DNA from: Halocafeteria seosinensis | Lineage: Eukaryota; Sar; Bigyra; Bicosoecida | Direction: 5' to 3' | Length of the DNA stretch: 64,000 bases | Assembly (NCBI GenBank): GCA_001687465.1 | Contig: LVLI01000135.1 | Coordinates: forward strand, 62,001-126,000 | In this document: positions 22,019-33,607 of the stretch, piece by piece | How the letters are laid out: each line of letters begins with the position of its first letter | Position numbering within the stretch: the stretch's first letter is position 1 | The notes under the pieces: model-generated | What the model saw: the letters and a program-made list of their open reading frames with translations, nothing else | Databases searched by the model: none | What the model was told of the DNA's origin: nothing | Made by a program: the position numbers and the translations under genes

Positions 22019-22922
22019 ATGCTCATACAGCAATTAGCCTGCCGGATTCGACCTTCACAGGTAGGACGGAGGCTCTTCAGCACCATTGATGAGGGCGAAT
22101 TAGACCGATTCGGACGCGTAGCGGATCAATGGTGGAGGCAACACAGCCCCACATTTGCCGCCTTGCACTCGTTCAACGATGTGCGAGTACCGTTCATTGA
22201 GCAAGCCGCGGCGACTTGTAGCAGCACAGAGAGCAGTCCTCATCAGAATGACAATTATCTTAAACAAAAGAAAGTTTTAGATGTAGGATGTGGGGGTGGC
22301 ATCTTGAGTGAGGTAAGGTATATGCGGAAGCTATGCGTTGGCGATTGTGTGAGCACTGCCTGTGATTTCTGTGCAGGCGCTTGCTAGACGGCACGCTTAC
22401 GTCACAGGAATTGATGCTGAGAAGCGAAATGTTGTGGCAGCACAGGAGCATGCGAGAGCGATGCATTTAGAGGCTAAAATAGCGTATAGAGCTATTTCTG
22501 CGGAAGAAATGTGCGGAGAAGCTTCGAACGAGTACGACATTGTCGTATGCAGCGAAGTTATTGAGCATGTGAGCAACATGGATGAACTGGTGGCTAGTTT
22601 GGTAGAACTAACTCGTCCCGGAGGCGCAATTGTCTTAACAACAATCAACAGGAATTTATACTCTTTTATGGGAGCGATATTTGTTGCCGAGAACATATTG
22701 AATATAGTACCCAAGGGAACGCACCAATGGCACAAATTCGTTCCACCTGAGGAATTGTCATATCTCTTGCGAAAGCACGGGGCTACGACCACTAGAGCCA
22801 CTGGATTCACATTCTCCCCTTTCAGCTTTCAGTGGGCCTTCTCGGACAGCATGGCGATGAATTATGGCTTAGCATCCACTAAGGATAGGGACAACAAAGA
22901 TACTGGTCCTGCCCAAGGCTGA
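22019..22922 (+). CDS. COQ3: Ubiquinone biosynthesis O-methyltransferase, mitochondrial
   Basis: Exons 22019-22312 and 22377-22922 join in phase 0 across a 64-nt intron, 279 aa. The N-terminus (residues 1-22, Arg-rich, then LFST) is a mitochondrial presequence. The family start FGRVADQWWR and the SAM-binding motif I VLDVGCGGGILSE are present, split at its end by the intron. VTGIDAE follows as motif II, then YDIVVCSEVIEHV and the COQ3/UbiG block LTTINRN followed by ILNIVPKGTHQWHKFVPPEE. It methylates hydroxyl groups of the polyprenyl-benzene precursor at two steps of ubiquinone synthesis on the inner membrane. The C-terminal dozen residues and stop lie in a 55-bp tandem duplication. Confidence 0.95.
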
Positions 22923-23015
22923 GCATTGACGGTTCTGCAGAGGCAAGCTTTCACGAAGCTGTCCTGCCCAAGGCTGAGCATTGCCGGTGCTTCAGGGGCA
23001 AACTTTCACGAAGCT
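22906..23015. repeat. 55-bp tandem duplication overlapping the COQ3 stop codon
   Basis: Units 22906-22960 and 22961-23015 both start GTCCTGCCCAAGGCTGAGCA and end TTTCACGAAGCT, with about six differences. The first includes the COQ3 stop TGA (22920-22922). Confidence 0.95.
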
Positions 23016-23907
23016 GCAGTGTAAAATTACATTAACCTTACCATTCAGGACTATAAGCACAATGGAACTTGGCAGGTGTGCGGAATAGATCCTGTTGAAG
23101 TTCCCTGCAACAGCATGAAGTGCATCCAAATTTGCCGATATGTAAGCATCCAGGAGCAAGCGGCATGCCTCTATGTATTCTAAATCCATTGGAGTGAGCT
23201 AATACCAGCGAATACCCATGTCTCCGGAACAGAGAATCACTCCCATGTTTCGGAAGAACCCAGTCGTCAGGATTACGCAACCGCCTCATCGTTCTTCTTT
23301 CTTTTCAGTCCTGCAGCTGAAAAGTAAACGGTGTTGGAACAGCTTAGTTTTGCTGGTTCTGGCTGCGAGAACGTACACTATGTCCCGTGCATGCTCTCGA
23401 GTAGCAAATAGCCGGTGAATCCAGATGCTGACAGTCTCTGACACCGCCGGCCCTATAGACTACGTGAGTCCTATTGATCATTATCTTAACTTCAAATAGC
23501 ACTGAGAAGAAGTTACCACATTACAACCTCGTACTTAGTTACTGCCAGCCTGGTGGTACCACCACTGATACCCTGGACACGTTGTCATTTTTCAATGACT
23601 ACCACTCTCTCTTGTGAAGATTCCAGGGTGCGTGCATTACCAAAACTGGCGCAATAAAAAAATTGTAGAGTTGAAGACAGTTCATAAATATGTAAATTGC
23701 GAATGACCCCTACATGATGGAATTAAGTACACCGTGTTGAGTTGTGGGATCCATTGAAGTGTTGGCGAGTCGTCAACTGAGGTGCGGTGCACCTCCACCA
23801 TCATCGTGGCACCATGGCAATTCTAAGAGGTCGCCCCTGCACGCCAGGTCTGTAAGGAATACCATGGTACCCTTGCAATACTGGTAAGCCCATCCAGGAA
23901 AACAGTG
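23016..23907. other. Intergenic region
   Basis: About 890 bp between two plus-strand genes. I see no convincing ORF, RNA gene or repeat. It should contain the COQ3 3' end and the promoter of the 7TM-like gene. Confidence 0.4.
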
Positions 23908-26467
23908 ATGTCCCCGTCAACTTCCGTAGCTCCCGAGGACTTTTCGGAGGATGAGTGGGATGGATACATCGCAGCCGCCATCCTAACGGGCGTCTTCAAT
24001 CTCCTCGCTCTATTCGCCACGGTTGATCAAGTAAGGCCGGCCGCATACACTGCTTCAGCTGCTGCGATGGGACGTGAGTTTTCATGAATGTTTGCCGCAG
24101 ATGACCAACTACATGCACAGCACGCGACGAAACGTCACGGCGCGGAGAGCGCCCCACAAAGTGGTGAAAATGGGCTCATGTTGCTCATGCCGATTGGATT
24201 TCCGCAAGTCCATTTTTGTTTTGCTTCTCATCAGTTTAATACTGAAGTTGGGGTGGTATATTGACCCTGTGGGACTGCACGGGCTATACCCTCACCCCGT
24301 CAGACTTGTGGTTCTTCGAGTTTCTCAGGTATGACTTCTGCAACTTCCTCACTTGACAATAAAGCGGAATGGTAGAAGATGCCTACTGCATGCAGGCTTG
24401 TCTTCTTCAATGCATTGCGATGATAGGACTAATGTGGAGGCGATTAGCACTGGCTCAGTCAAGGTTTCAAAAGATTAAGTCGGTCATAATGATTGGCAGA
24501 TATAAAGCAGAACTGTTTTGCTTATCGCTTATTTTGTTAGCCATGGTGGGTGTCTCAGTCACCGGGGCACTTGGTGTAGAGCAGACGATCATGGAGAATG
24601 TGGCAAGCATTTTGGTAAGTTCTTGACTCCCGGCCTAAAGCATACAGCGTATTCAATTACTTGATATACTTGCTGAAGTATACAGTTTGGGGCTATCATG
24701 CTACTACTGTTTATCCTCTCGTTTTACGTGTCAAGACGACTAAAGCTGGCCATCACGATTGGCCAGTCCCTAAAGAAGCCAGAGTTTATGGTGATCGATC
24801 AAGACCAAGATACCATCAGCTTAAAGGAACAAGCCCTAGACTTTTTCCGGAAGAAGAAAAACCGAAGGAAGAACTACACAAACTCTGGAAGGACTTCGTA
24901 TGTCTCAGATCCGCGAACAAGCTGGAGCTCAGTGCATTCGGAAGATCCGACCCACAATTCGGAGAACGGAGCACAATTGGCACCTACAAGTCATTTATCA
25001 ACTTCTCAACACAATCATCAGCCGCACCGGAGGTCTCCCGGAGTTTCTAAGCTTCAATCATCAATGCACCATGCACTCGGCCTTTGGACTCTCGCGGGTG
25101 TGCTGTGGGGCGTTTCATTTATATCCGACCAACTGATCGCCGAGGACGGTGGAGAGATATCGGAGCCACTCTCCTGGTGGGATGCTTACTTCTCAATATT
25201 GCGCTCCGTAGAGGTGCTTAGCACAATGGGTGTTCTCGTATCTGTAGGGACCAGGAGTAAGAGGACGCCACGATGCAAACCGTTTACTCTTGATACCCTC
25301 TGTGGGTGGACATGCTGCTGTTTCGTTCAATGCCATTCGAATTTGAACGATGGAATTCTCAGTCATACGGTTTCGACACGAAAGAAGTGCCAGGTACGCT
25401 TGTTGAATGCCATTGGAAGGTGTCCCAAAGTGGAGGCTGCATCGTTTCTTACGATTGGGGAAGGGAACTCCACCGAAGAGAAACCGTTTTCGAACAGACT
25501 AGAGTCCAATCTTCGTAGTCGTCTGAAACGCAAAGCGGTCAGAGCGGAGAATACCCAGCATCGGACTCCGAGGTATGCTTGCTGTTTCACGGCTCTAATC
25601 CTCATAATATGCTGTAGCGTGCGTTCTTGCAGAGTCAATCAAGGCGAGCCAAAAGCTGCACCTTGCCATGTATACTATGACACTGAGAAGCATGGTGTTA
25701 AGCGGAACCGGAAAAATACTTCCAATGTAGAGACCAACGCTAGTGCTCACTCTAGTGTCCAAGCGCCCAACGTGTGGATACGGGAAGAAGGCACTGTAGC
25801 AGGTGAAAGAGCGCTTAGGGAACTGGAACCTTCCAGCGGTCGCAACACGGTTGAAACTAACCCGGAAAGGCCACAATCTACATCTCTATCCGTTGCCACT
25901 GAGTTAACCCAAGCGCCTCATCAGCAAACCAGGAGCCGAAGTACACGGGGAGTGGGGAAGAATCCACAAAGGCACTCTATAGGGGAACATTACTCTCGGT
26001 CCCGCACAAACTCATCCCGGAGGAATACATGGAGTGCTGCTGAGAGACCGTCGCAATCTAAGCCACGAAGCCGTTTAAGCGTTGGTGGAACACGGGTAGA
26101 GAATGGTCCAAGTAGGGACTTCGATAGCGCGGGCGACTGCTCTCTGCCACCGAAGAACGGGCAACGGACGAAAACCGTCTCGAGAGGACTTGGAGCGCAA
26201 CCTGCTTTGCTCCGTCAAATGACTGATGATAACCGGCGTGGTTCTCGGAACAAGACCATGAAGGCGCTCATTAATGCTAGAAGTTCAAGTTTAGGGAGCC
26301 ATGTAGATACCAAACATAATCCTGGATCTGCAATGCAGGGAACGAATGCATCGATTGGTGCAGAACACCGGGTGACTACAGTAGGGACAATCAAGGAACG
26401 GGAAGCTGTAGCTTTCTTGGACAACCCACTGTGGAAAAGCAGTGGAGCAACGCCTCACCAACCGTGA
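23908..26467 (+). CDS. Seven-transmembrane-like protein with long disordered tail
   Basis: Exons 23908-24030, 24101-24328, 24396-24614 and 24686-26467 are all phase 0, 783 aa. Start is the ATG at 23908; a GTG precedes it. Seven hydrophobic segments are seen: YIAAAILTGVFNLLALFA, IFVLLLISLILKLGWYI, CLLQCIAMIGLMW, LFCLSLILLAMVGVSVTGAL, GAIMLLLFILSFYV, GLWTLAGVLWGVSFIS and YFSILRSVEVLSTMGVLV. A charged ~80-aa loop lies between the fifth and sixth. After about residue 330 the tail is Ser/Arg/Thr-rich with a Cys-rich patch near CCFTALILIICCSV. Overall form is GPCR-like or TOM1/THH1-like, but no diagnostic motif was recognised. Introns separate membrane segments. It ends 34 bp from a convergent membrane-anchored kinase gene. 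Confidence 0.7.
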
Positions 26468-26501
26468 GTTCAAGGAACCAAATTGAAATTCTCTAGCCCA
26501 G

Positions 26502-28303
26502 TCATGAAACCCAATCATGGGTAATTACCTCTTCGATCTTGATGCGTTTTTTTGGGTCCGGATTTAGGCACCGGTGGAGAAAGGATTTGCATTGCGGGCT
26601 CACTCTTAGGCTCTCTATAGGAGTCGTAAATTGGCACCAGCGTATCCTAAGTTTGATTATGTCTTGCATCATTTTGTCCGGCCTCTCTCGCGCAATGTTG
26701 TATACCTCCGAGTCGTTCTCAGCACTGAAAAACGGTAGTTTTCCGCTCACCAAAGCATAAGTAACAACTCCTAAGGCCCAAACATCGCATGCTTGAAGAT
26801 CAAGAGGAGCCAATTTCGGATAATCCTCTTTCCATCTCTTTTTCAGTGAGCTAATCATTTCAAACTCAACTTTGTTGGGATAGGCATATGCGTCGCCACT
26901 CAGACCCGCTTCGATTTCTTGGGAGAAGAGTTTCATGGACTGATCTGAGTAGTAGTTCAGTAACTCCGGACTTTGGTAATGAAGCGTCCCTCCGACATGG
27001 GCATAAATAGAGTCTGCAGATAGACCAGATATCTTTGCGGCCATGTTCTTCGCCATGTTGAATGTCGCTATGGAGGAATCGTGCAAGGACTCCGAGACGC
27101 TATTACTTTCTCCTTTCGTTTCGGAAGCAGAATACAGGCGTTTTCCAGAGGGAATAGTCGACACGGCAGATTGATACCTTTGAAGCAAGAGAGGACGACA
27201 GTGTCCGAAATCGATGACTTCCACATGCAGGTCGGGGATCCGGGATCCGCTCTGCTGCCTGTGCGGAAAATAGCAGATAATGTTGTCTAGCTTGATATCT
27301 CTGTGAGCTATGAATAAACAATAGTGCATGTGGTAGAGTGCTTTAGCGACTTGCTCCACAATTCCTCGCGCTTCTGATTCCTCTAACACCTGCCGCTCAA
27401 CTAGCACATCAGCCAAACTACTACACTCTCGGTATTCCGACAAGAGAACCAGAGTGTTGCGTTTTCTAACAAGCGGCATGCTTTTAGCTGTTAAGGCGTG
27501 TAAAAGATTCGGATGAGGATAGGTCGATAGTAGCTCATACGCGGCAATTTCAAGGGAGAGCTGACGACACGCAAGGGGTTCCGGCCAACCGTTCTTGAGT
27601 ACGCATGAAACATAGCTGACCAGATCTATAGCTTTCACAGCTACCCAGTCCACTGCTTCAATTCCTGTTGCTTCTCCTCGCAGCTTATGTACTGTTGCAG
27701 TCATACCATCCCCAACGATGTTTCCGTGGTTGCAGTGCTGTAGAATCTCCTCGAAATTCACCTCTGGCCGATCGCTCTCTTCTCGGACGCCGTAGATACG
27801 ACTAATATCTTCCGTTAACGCCTTGATAACTCTTTGCACAGTGCATTCAATATTCTGGTGATCGATAGCAGTACAGTTCTGTGTCGTTTGTAGTTTAGTT
27901 TCAGTGGAATCTCGCTCTTCCGGGTCGGTGCAGTAGTAGCGCTCCAGATGGAGTTCAGTCTCATGTGGTTGTTTAATGTGCGATTCAGCGGTAGTACTAA
28001 AAGGGGAAATAGCTCCCCCAGGATTACTCCGTTGGGTCTCTTCATCGTAATAATCCTTAACGCTTTCCCCGTATACAGCTACCATACCTGAAGTCAGCTT
28101 TTCCGAGTTCTCCCCCGCCAATTCCTGGTCCTGTTTGCTCCGGCTGCATCGCAGGAGTATGTAGATGAGGAGCACTGCGAGATAGTCGGTCAAAGTAGAG
28201 AAATGAAGTGCATACACCACCATCAAGAGAAGGAAGAGTTGTATTACTTACAGGTGCAAATGACAGCCAGGGTCACCAGGAGAATCAGCTCCACACGATT
28301 CAT
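26502..28303 (-). CDS. Membrane-anchored protein kinase
   Basis: Exons 28252-28303 and 26502-28174 join in phase 1, 574 aa. The spliced N-terminus gives a single membrane anchor (ELILLVTLAVICTLLLIYI), so a short extracytosolic end and a cytosolic kinase are expected. From about residue 185: glycine loop GDGMTATVHK, ATP lysine in VAVKAID, catalytic loop HRDIKLDN, metal-binding DFG, then an unusually long (~80 aa) activation segment ending GGTLHYQSPELL, and DVWALGVVTYALVSGKLPFF of subdomains IX-X. All catalytic residues are present, so it should be active. Group assignment (CAMK/SNF1-like by SGKLPFF) is tentative. It is divergent from TDP1 with a 198-bp gap. Confidence 0.85.
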
Positions 28304-28501
28304 GGCACAAGCATTCTACTCCCACTGGATTGGAGGACAATACACTTATTTATCTTATCTATCATCGCCTTTCCTTATTTATGTATAAATCATGCAACAT
28401 ACCCCTCAAGTGTGCACGGCGTACGCCCCCCACAATTCAAATTGAAGTCCCAGTATGGATTGACTATTTCCTCCATTATACTGCGCTCATTTCTCTTCAA
28501 A

Positions 28502-30528
28502 ATGGGTGATAAAAATAATAAAGGTGATGTTATCGACCTCTCGGTCGATAATGAGCCGGACATGGCTTCCTCGGCGAGCAGCAGCTCAAACTCGAGAAAA
28601 CGCATGGGGAGCCAGGAGCGCAATGCACTCCATAGGAGCTCCATGAAGCGCTATAAGGTCAGTACACCCTCATTGAGGACGGATGGGATGACCTGGTACA
28701 ATAATCGAGTGCCCGTGATGGAGGGAGAGCATGATGTAGCGCGGCAAACAGTGAGATTTCCCCAGTTATTGGATGAGCAATTGCGTGGCAACATTACTTC
28801 TTTGGAGCAAATTGTCAGCCAAAGGAACATAGACAAGCTGTTGTTGAGCACATTCTGTGTGGAACAAGAGTTCATTGCTCCACTCCTCCGCCCAGACGCG
28901 GGGATGGATGTAACACTGGTCCTTCACGGGGGTGATGAGAAACGAGGCAAGGGTCCGAGCACGGAGCGTATCAACAGCAACGTGCTTGCTGTCTATCCAC
29001 AACTCCAAAGGTTTGGCGTGATGCATGCAAAAATTGTTGTTGTTAAGTTCAACAGTGGAACCCTAAGAGTACGTACTGTGAGAGAAGCGGAGGAGGAAGT
29101 TTAGTATTCAGATTTTTTCCATTGCCTACACCCGCAGGTTGTAATTTCCAGTGCTAATCTGACAGAAGTTGACTGGGATATGTACATGCAAAATGTTTGG
29201 TTCCAAGACTTTTCTCCCAAAGGAAACCTTTCCAACCACAATTCGAGTACAGAGCCCACTCATTGTTTTCAGCCGAAGGGGCCCCAGGGTAGGTTTGAAT
29301 TCGTGGTGCGGTGGTCGTGACGGTTACTCTGCATTTCGGAGGTGCAGACTTTGGAACGTATCTGAGAATGCTTATGAACAAATGGAGTGTTCCCATATCC
29401 GCTGCCAATTCATTGATTGGGGAATATAATCTGGATGAGGAGGCCAATGCAACTCTAGTGGCCAGTTACCCTGGAACATTTGCCAATGAAGGGACTATGA
29501 AGGAAGAATCCGAGCGTTTGCTTGGCTTAGACGAAGCGACAAAATATTTCAGCGTCTCACAGTTGCACAAATTTGGACATATGAGAGTCAGAGCCGTACG
29601 TTGCCTCCAGAAACTCCAAATCACGAACGCGTTGGTCGATTCCTTTCCGGACTATGGGCACCATGACAAGCGGAACCTACTATCGGCTGTTCTTTCATGT
29701 GATGATGTTGGGATACAAGGGTCTAGCTTAGGCTCTATTAATGAAGATTTTCTTAAGAGCCTGTATAAGAGTTTCAACGGCGTTGCATACGACAACTCAG
29801 GAGTGTCTGCCAGTGGGGCAGCACCGCCGTATGTGTCGATACTTCAGGACATAATGGACAGAGCTGTTCAAGATGCATCGGAACGGCTTGAAAAGTGCGC
29901 TCTCTCAAAACATTCACAAAGCCCTACTCGTGTTTTATGGCCGACGGATGAGTTCGTTTTGCAGTCCTATTATGGCTGGAGAGGAGCTGGGATGGTCCAC
30001 TTTCAAGAGAAGTTCTGGAACAGGAGCAAGCCTGCCCCGTTTCCTAAAGGATGTTTGCATGCGTTTGAGCTGATTGGCCACCCTAGAAGGCAAGATCCCC
30101 AAGGAAAGGGGTTGAGCGCTCCCTACGTCTGTTCCCACACGAAAGTTGTCTATCCTCAACTACCGGATCGACTAGCTCCCTCCACAAGAGATGCATATCT
30201 TCTACGCAACTGGATATATGTGGGCAGTGCAAACTGTAGCACTTCTGCTTGGGGTCGTGTTTCGAAACCCAAGTCTTCCAAACAAGTAAAGCAGTTTTTG
30301 TCAAACTATGAGCTAGGAGTGATAATCTCCCCGGTTGTGTGCTCTAGGAACCCTGTGAAGAGCAGTTGCGTGGAGCCTGTGGAAGAGACTGCCGTGCCCG
30401 AGTTTGATTTTCGCTTCCACCCTTGTTCACAGAAGTACGCTACGCACATCAAACCGTGGACGTCTGAGAAGTTACACGAGCTACACATGAATGAGATGAA
30501 TTTATTACAACAGATGCAGTCAAGATGA
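28502..30528 (+). CDS. TDP1: Tyrosyl-DNA phosphodiesterase 1
   Basis: Exons 28502-29068, 29138-29288 and 29342-30528 close in frame, 634 aa (human TDP1 is 608). The N-terminus is acidic/Ser-rich with a basic RKR patch and IDLSV, a possible SUMO-interacting stretch. Two HKN motifs of the phospholipase D superfamily are visible: MHAKIVVVKF with SSANLT (the first intron sits between them), and SHTKVVYP with VGSANCSTSAWG. The enzyme removes topoisomerase I peptides from 3' DNA ends in the nucleus. The 53-nt second intron is required to restore frame into GADFGTYLRML. It converges on the aminopeptidase gene with 36 bp between stops. Confidence 0.93.
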
Positions 30529-30564
30529 ACGGATATGATTCCAAAGCGTATATTCTTCCGACGA

Positions 30565-32570
30565 TTAACTCTTAACCTCTCGCAAATAATGTGTCAGAAG
30601 CGCAGCACCATAGCCACTTCCCCCTTTCGGAAGATGTCCTTTCTCCTTTGACAGCATTCCAGCGCCGGCAATATCCAAGTGCGCCCAAGGTACCTGCTGA
30701 GAAACGAATTGCTCTAGAAATGCCGCGGCAGTACTGCAGGATATGCACAATGCATATTACAGAACCGAAGCTTTACAGAACTCCGTGACATAAAAAGACT
30801 TACCTTGCTCCACCGCCACGTGACCCTGTTGACATTAAGTCCGCATGTGAGGATCCAGTACGGATAGAATCTCGATGCCCCTCAAGTATGGGAAGTCGCC
30901 AAAGTGGTTCTCGGACGTATGACCCACTTGCAAGTAGTCGTTGACAGAGGTCATCGTTGTTGGAAAATATCCCCCCTGCCTCTTCGCCTAACGCAATGAC
31001 GCATGCTCCTGTTAGCGTAGCTATATCAATAAGTTGTTTTGGATGATGCGTACTCTGTACATGGGTAAACGCGTCTGCCATGACCAATCTTCCTTCTGCA
31101 TCCGTATTACCAACCTCCACGGTCAGCCCCTTCGCACTCTTCAATATCGCATGGGGCTTATAAGCAATAGAGTCAACACAATTTTCAGCCAGAGGGAAGG
31201 AGAAAACAACGTTGCGCTTCAAATTCTGTAAGGCGGTGCCATGGGCGGCCCCTAGTGCTGCCGCAGCTCCGCCCATATCCATATGCATGTTTTCAATGTT
31301 ACCCGTTGGTTTCAGATTCAAACCCCCACTATCAAAAACAATCCCTTTCCCTACTATTGCAGCATCAATTTCCTCAGGCCGGGATGGGTCTCCGATGTAT
31401 TTGAGCTCAATTAAGCGAGGCTCATACCGTCCGGCTTGGCCAACAGCGTAGATCATATTCAACTCCTTTTCGCGTAGCTTATTTCCTCTGATTACCTCCA
31501 TCGTAAACTTGTCTCCATGCATCTTGACAAGATCATTGATGCGATCCTCAAAAGTTTGACAATTTACCTCCTCTTCTCTTTCATTAGACAAATCCCGGGC
31601 CAAGTACATACTATCCGTAATACTACGGCGAAAGTTATCTTCGAAGAATTCGCAACAACTATTTACATATCCCATGTTTGCTTTCTCAGATCCCGAGGGT
31701 CCAGTGGTGCACCTTATGCCTTCCACAGTTTTTGGCCTTTTTGCTTTACGGGTTAAATGGCGAGAAAAGCTGTAGTTAGCTCCTTGAAAAGAGTGAAGAA
31801 ATATGTCAGTGTTACTGGATTGCTGAGAGGACTCAGAAGAGTCTTCCGCCAAATCGAAAACAAGTTCCACATTGCATGCTTTGAGTCTCTGAAGCTCTTT
31901 GCGAATCGAGTAGCCTGCCTTGTGAAAGTTTTCAGCTGTAACCGTTCCATTCTGTAGTCCACCCGAAGCATCAATGATATGAAACACCGTCTGCGGCTGA
32001 AACCGAGAAGATCTGACAACTTACAGATCCAATAGAGTACACTATATGCTGCTGTTGTGTTCCATCCGTCCCGATTGCCGCCATACCCCCTGAAGGCTTC
32101 TGCAACAAGGAAGCACCGGCCCCCAGTTTCGAGTAAGGCCAAGGAAGGGAGGAGGTATCTATATTCTGCAGCCCATCCTCCTCTTCCTCATCCAGAGAAG
32201 TGTCTTCCTGAGGATCCTGACTGGAGGCCAGCGATGGCAGTATAGTCTCCCGATTGACAATGTACACTTTGGCATCAACTTCGGCATCACTGGACAGCCA
32301 TTTCAATGGGGATCGCCATCGTGGGAACTCATCTCCCTGTGGTTGTGGTCCATCACCAGTGCCTGTGCTCGTAGAAAGCCTACAAGACGCCAGGGTACCT
32401 CCGATAGCTACAGGGAAACGAGCAGCTCCTCGAGTCGCATTGATCAATCGGAAGCCTTCCTGGACACCACACACTGAACTCTTCCTCACTCTGGCGGTGC
32501 TTCGCCGGCTGCTGTTGTATGCAGCCTTAGACGCAGTTCGTCTTATCATTCTCATACTACTCCCTAACAT
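30565..32570 (-). CDS. Leucyl aminopeptidase, M17 family, organelle-targeted
   Basis: Exons 32025-32570, 30804-31990 and 30565-30733 give 633 aa. Metal and active-site signatures are IVGKGIVFDSGGLNLKP, MDMGGAAAALGA and NTDAEGRLVMADA. The C-terminal exon supplies STAAAFLEQF and WAHLDIAGAGM. The first ~60 residues are rich in Arg, Ser and Ala with few acids (MIRRTASKAAYNSSRR), a mitochondrial or plastid transit peptide by appearance. Acidic linker DEEEEDG near residue 130. Two-metal hexameric peptidase that removes N-terminal hydrophobic residues; also a glutathione-turnover enzyme in some eukaryotes. Confidence 0.93.
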
Positions 32571-32748
32571 TGTCCGCTAAGTGAACCAAGAGGGTCTGTC
32601 CTATCTACCTGAACCTTCAACACGTACTCCTATATTTCGTCTTGGTATAATTCAGAGACAATGCTGTGTGGCAAGAAAATCTCTGAGGCAGCCTATTATA
32701 GATACTTAATTCCTCTTGCATTCTGTTAACTCGCCTAGAGTGCACCGT

Positions 32749-32821
32749 GCTGCCTTAGCTCATTCGGTAGAGTGCTTGACTGAAGATCAAGAGGTGCCCG
32801 GATCGAAACCGGGAGGCAGCA
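32749..32821 (+). tRNA. tRNA-Phe (GAA)
   Basis: A 72-nt body plus discriminator A folds with acceptor GCTGCCT/AGGCAGC, D-stem GCTC/GAGT, anticodon stem CTTGA/TCAAG with loop CTGAAGA (anticodon GAA), and T-stem CCCGG/CCGGG with loop ATCGAAA. There is no intron and no encoded CCA. Confidence 0.95.
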
Positions 32822-32824
32822 TCA

Positions 32825-32831
32825 TTTTTTT
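32825..32831 (+). terminator. RNA polymerase III terminator of tRNA-Phe
   Basis: Seven T residues start four bases after the tRNA, the standard pol III stop. Confidence 0.85.
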
Positions 32832-33607
32832 GTTCTTTTGCCCTTCCATCATTGTGGCATTGTGACACAGTGTGCATGCAAGAATGTCAAACAAGTAAAA
32901 CAGGGACAAATAAACAAAAATTTCGTCTTCTTGAATGCCCTTATAGGGCTGTCAGGCACCTCGATACGCGGAATCCCTGGCTTCTCGAAGTACCCGATTT
33001 CAGTACACTTGTACTGTACACGCCTTTCTAAGTGCTCGTTAACAAATCTGCATAGTTGAACATGCACCAGAAGCATATGTAGGACAGGAAGGCTTTATCT
33101 GGTGTTAGCTTCTTGGCCGCAACAACTTTTCACCGAGACAGTTTGAAGTCTCGGTCACATGTGTGAGACATGTATGACCACGGAAACGGATTGATTCTAT
33201 CTACCAGTAGCATGAGCTTGTGCAAACTATCAAGTGGAAGTAATATTTTTTCATTTTCAGTATGGAAGAAAAGGGGAGGGCTTCATTCCGAGTGTAATTG
33301 GTTGTCTACGAGGCCACTACGTGTGTCACAGCCTCCCCCACTTATATTAAAATAAGACAGTCTCGATACTTAGGAAACTCCCCGCAGTAGTTCAAACATG
33401 CTTGTCGTTTTTTCTTCGATGCTTGTTCCAAAATGTAGAAACTAGCGTATCAATCTAGACCCACCGTTTGAGGTGCGTACACGACATCTCGACTTCAGCT
33501 TCACAACCCTCTAGAAAGAAGAGTCGGTCAATTGTTGACGTGTTTGGAATCTACTGTATTGGTAGTCGACAATGCGCCGCTAGGTAGATACAGACAGACA
33601 TGCAATA
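32832..33607. other. Intergenic region
   Basis: About 780 bp with no gene that I can support. It must hold the promoter of the following plus-strand gene. Confidence 0.4.

Noticed and set aside
30591-30788. Plus-strand frame over the aminopeptidase 3' end
   Set aside because: Overlaps the last M17 exon and an intron, with no independent motif.
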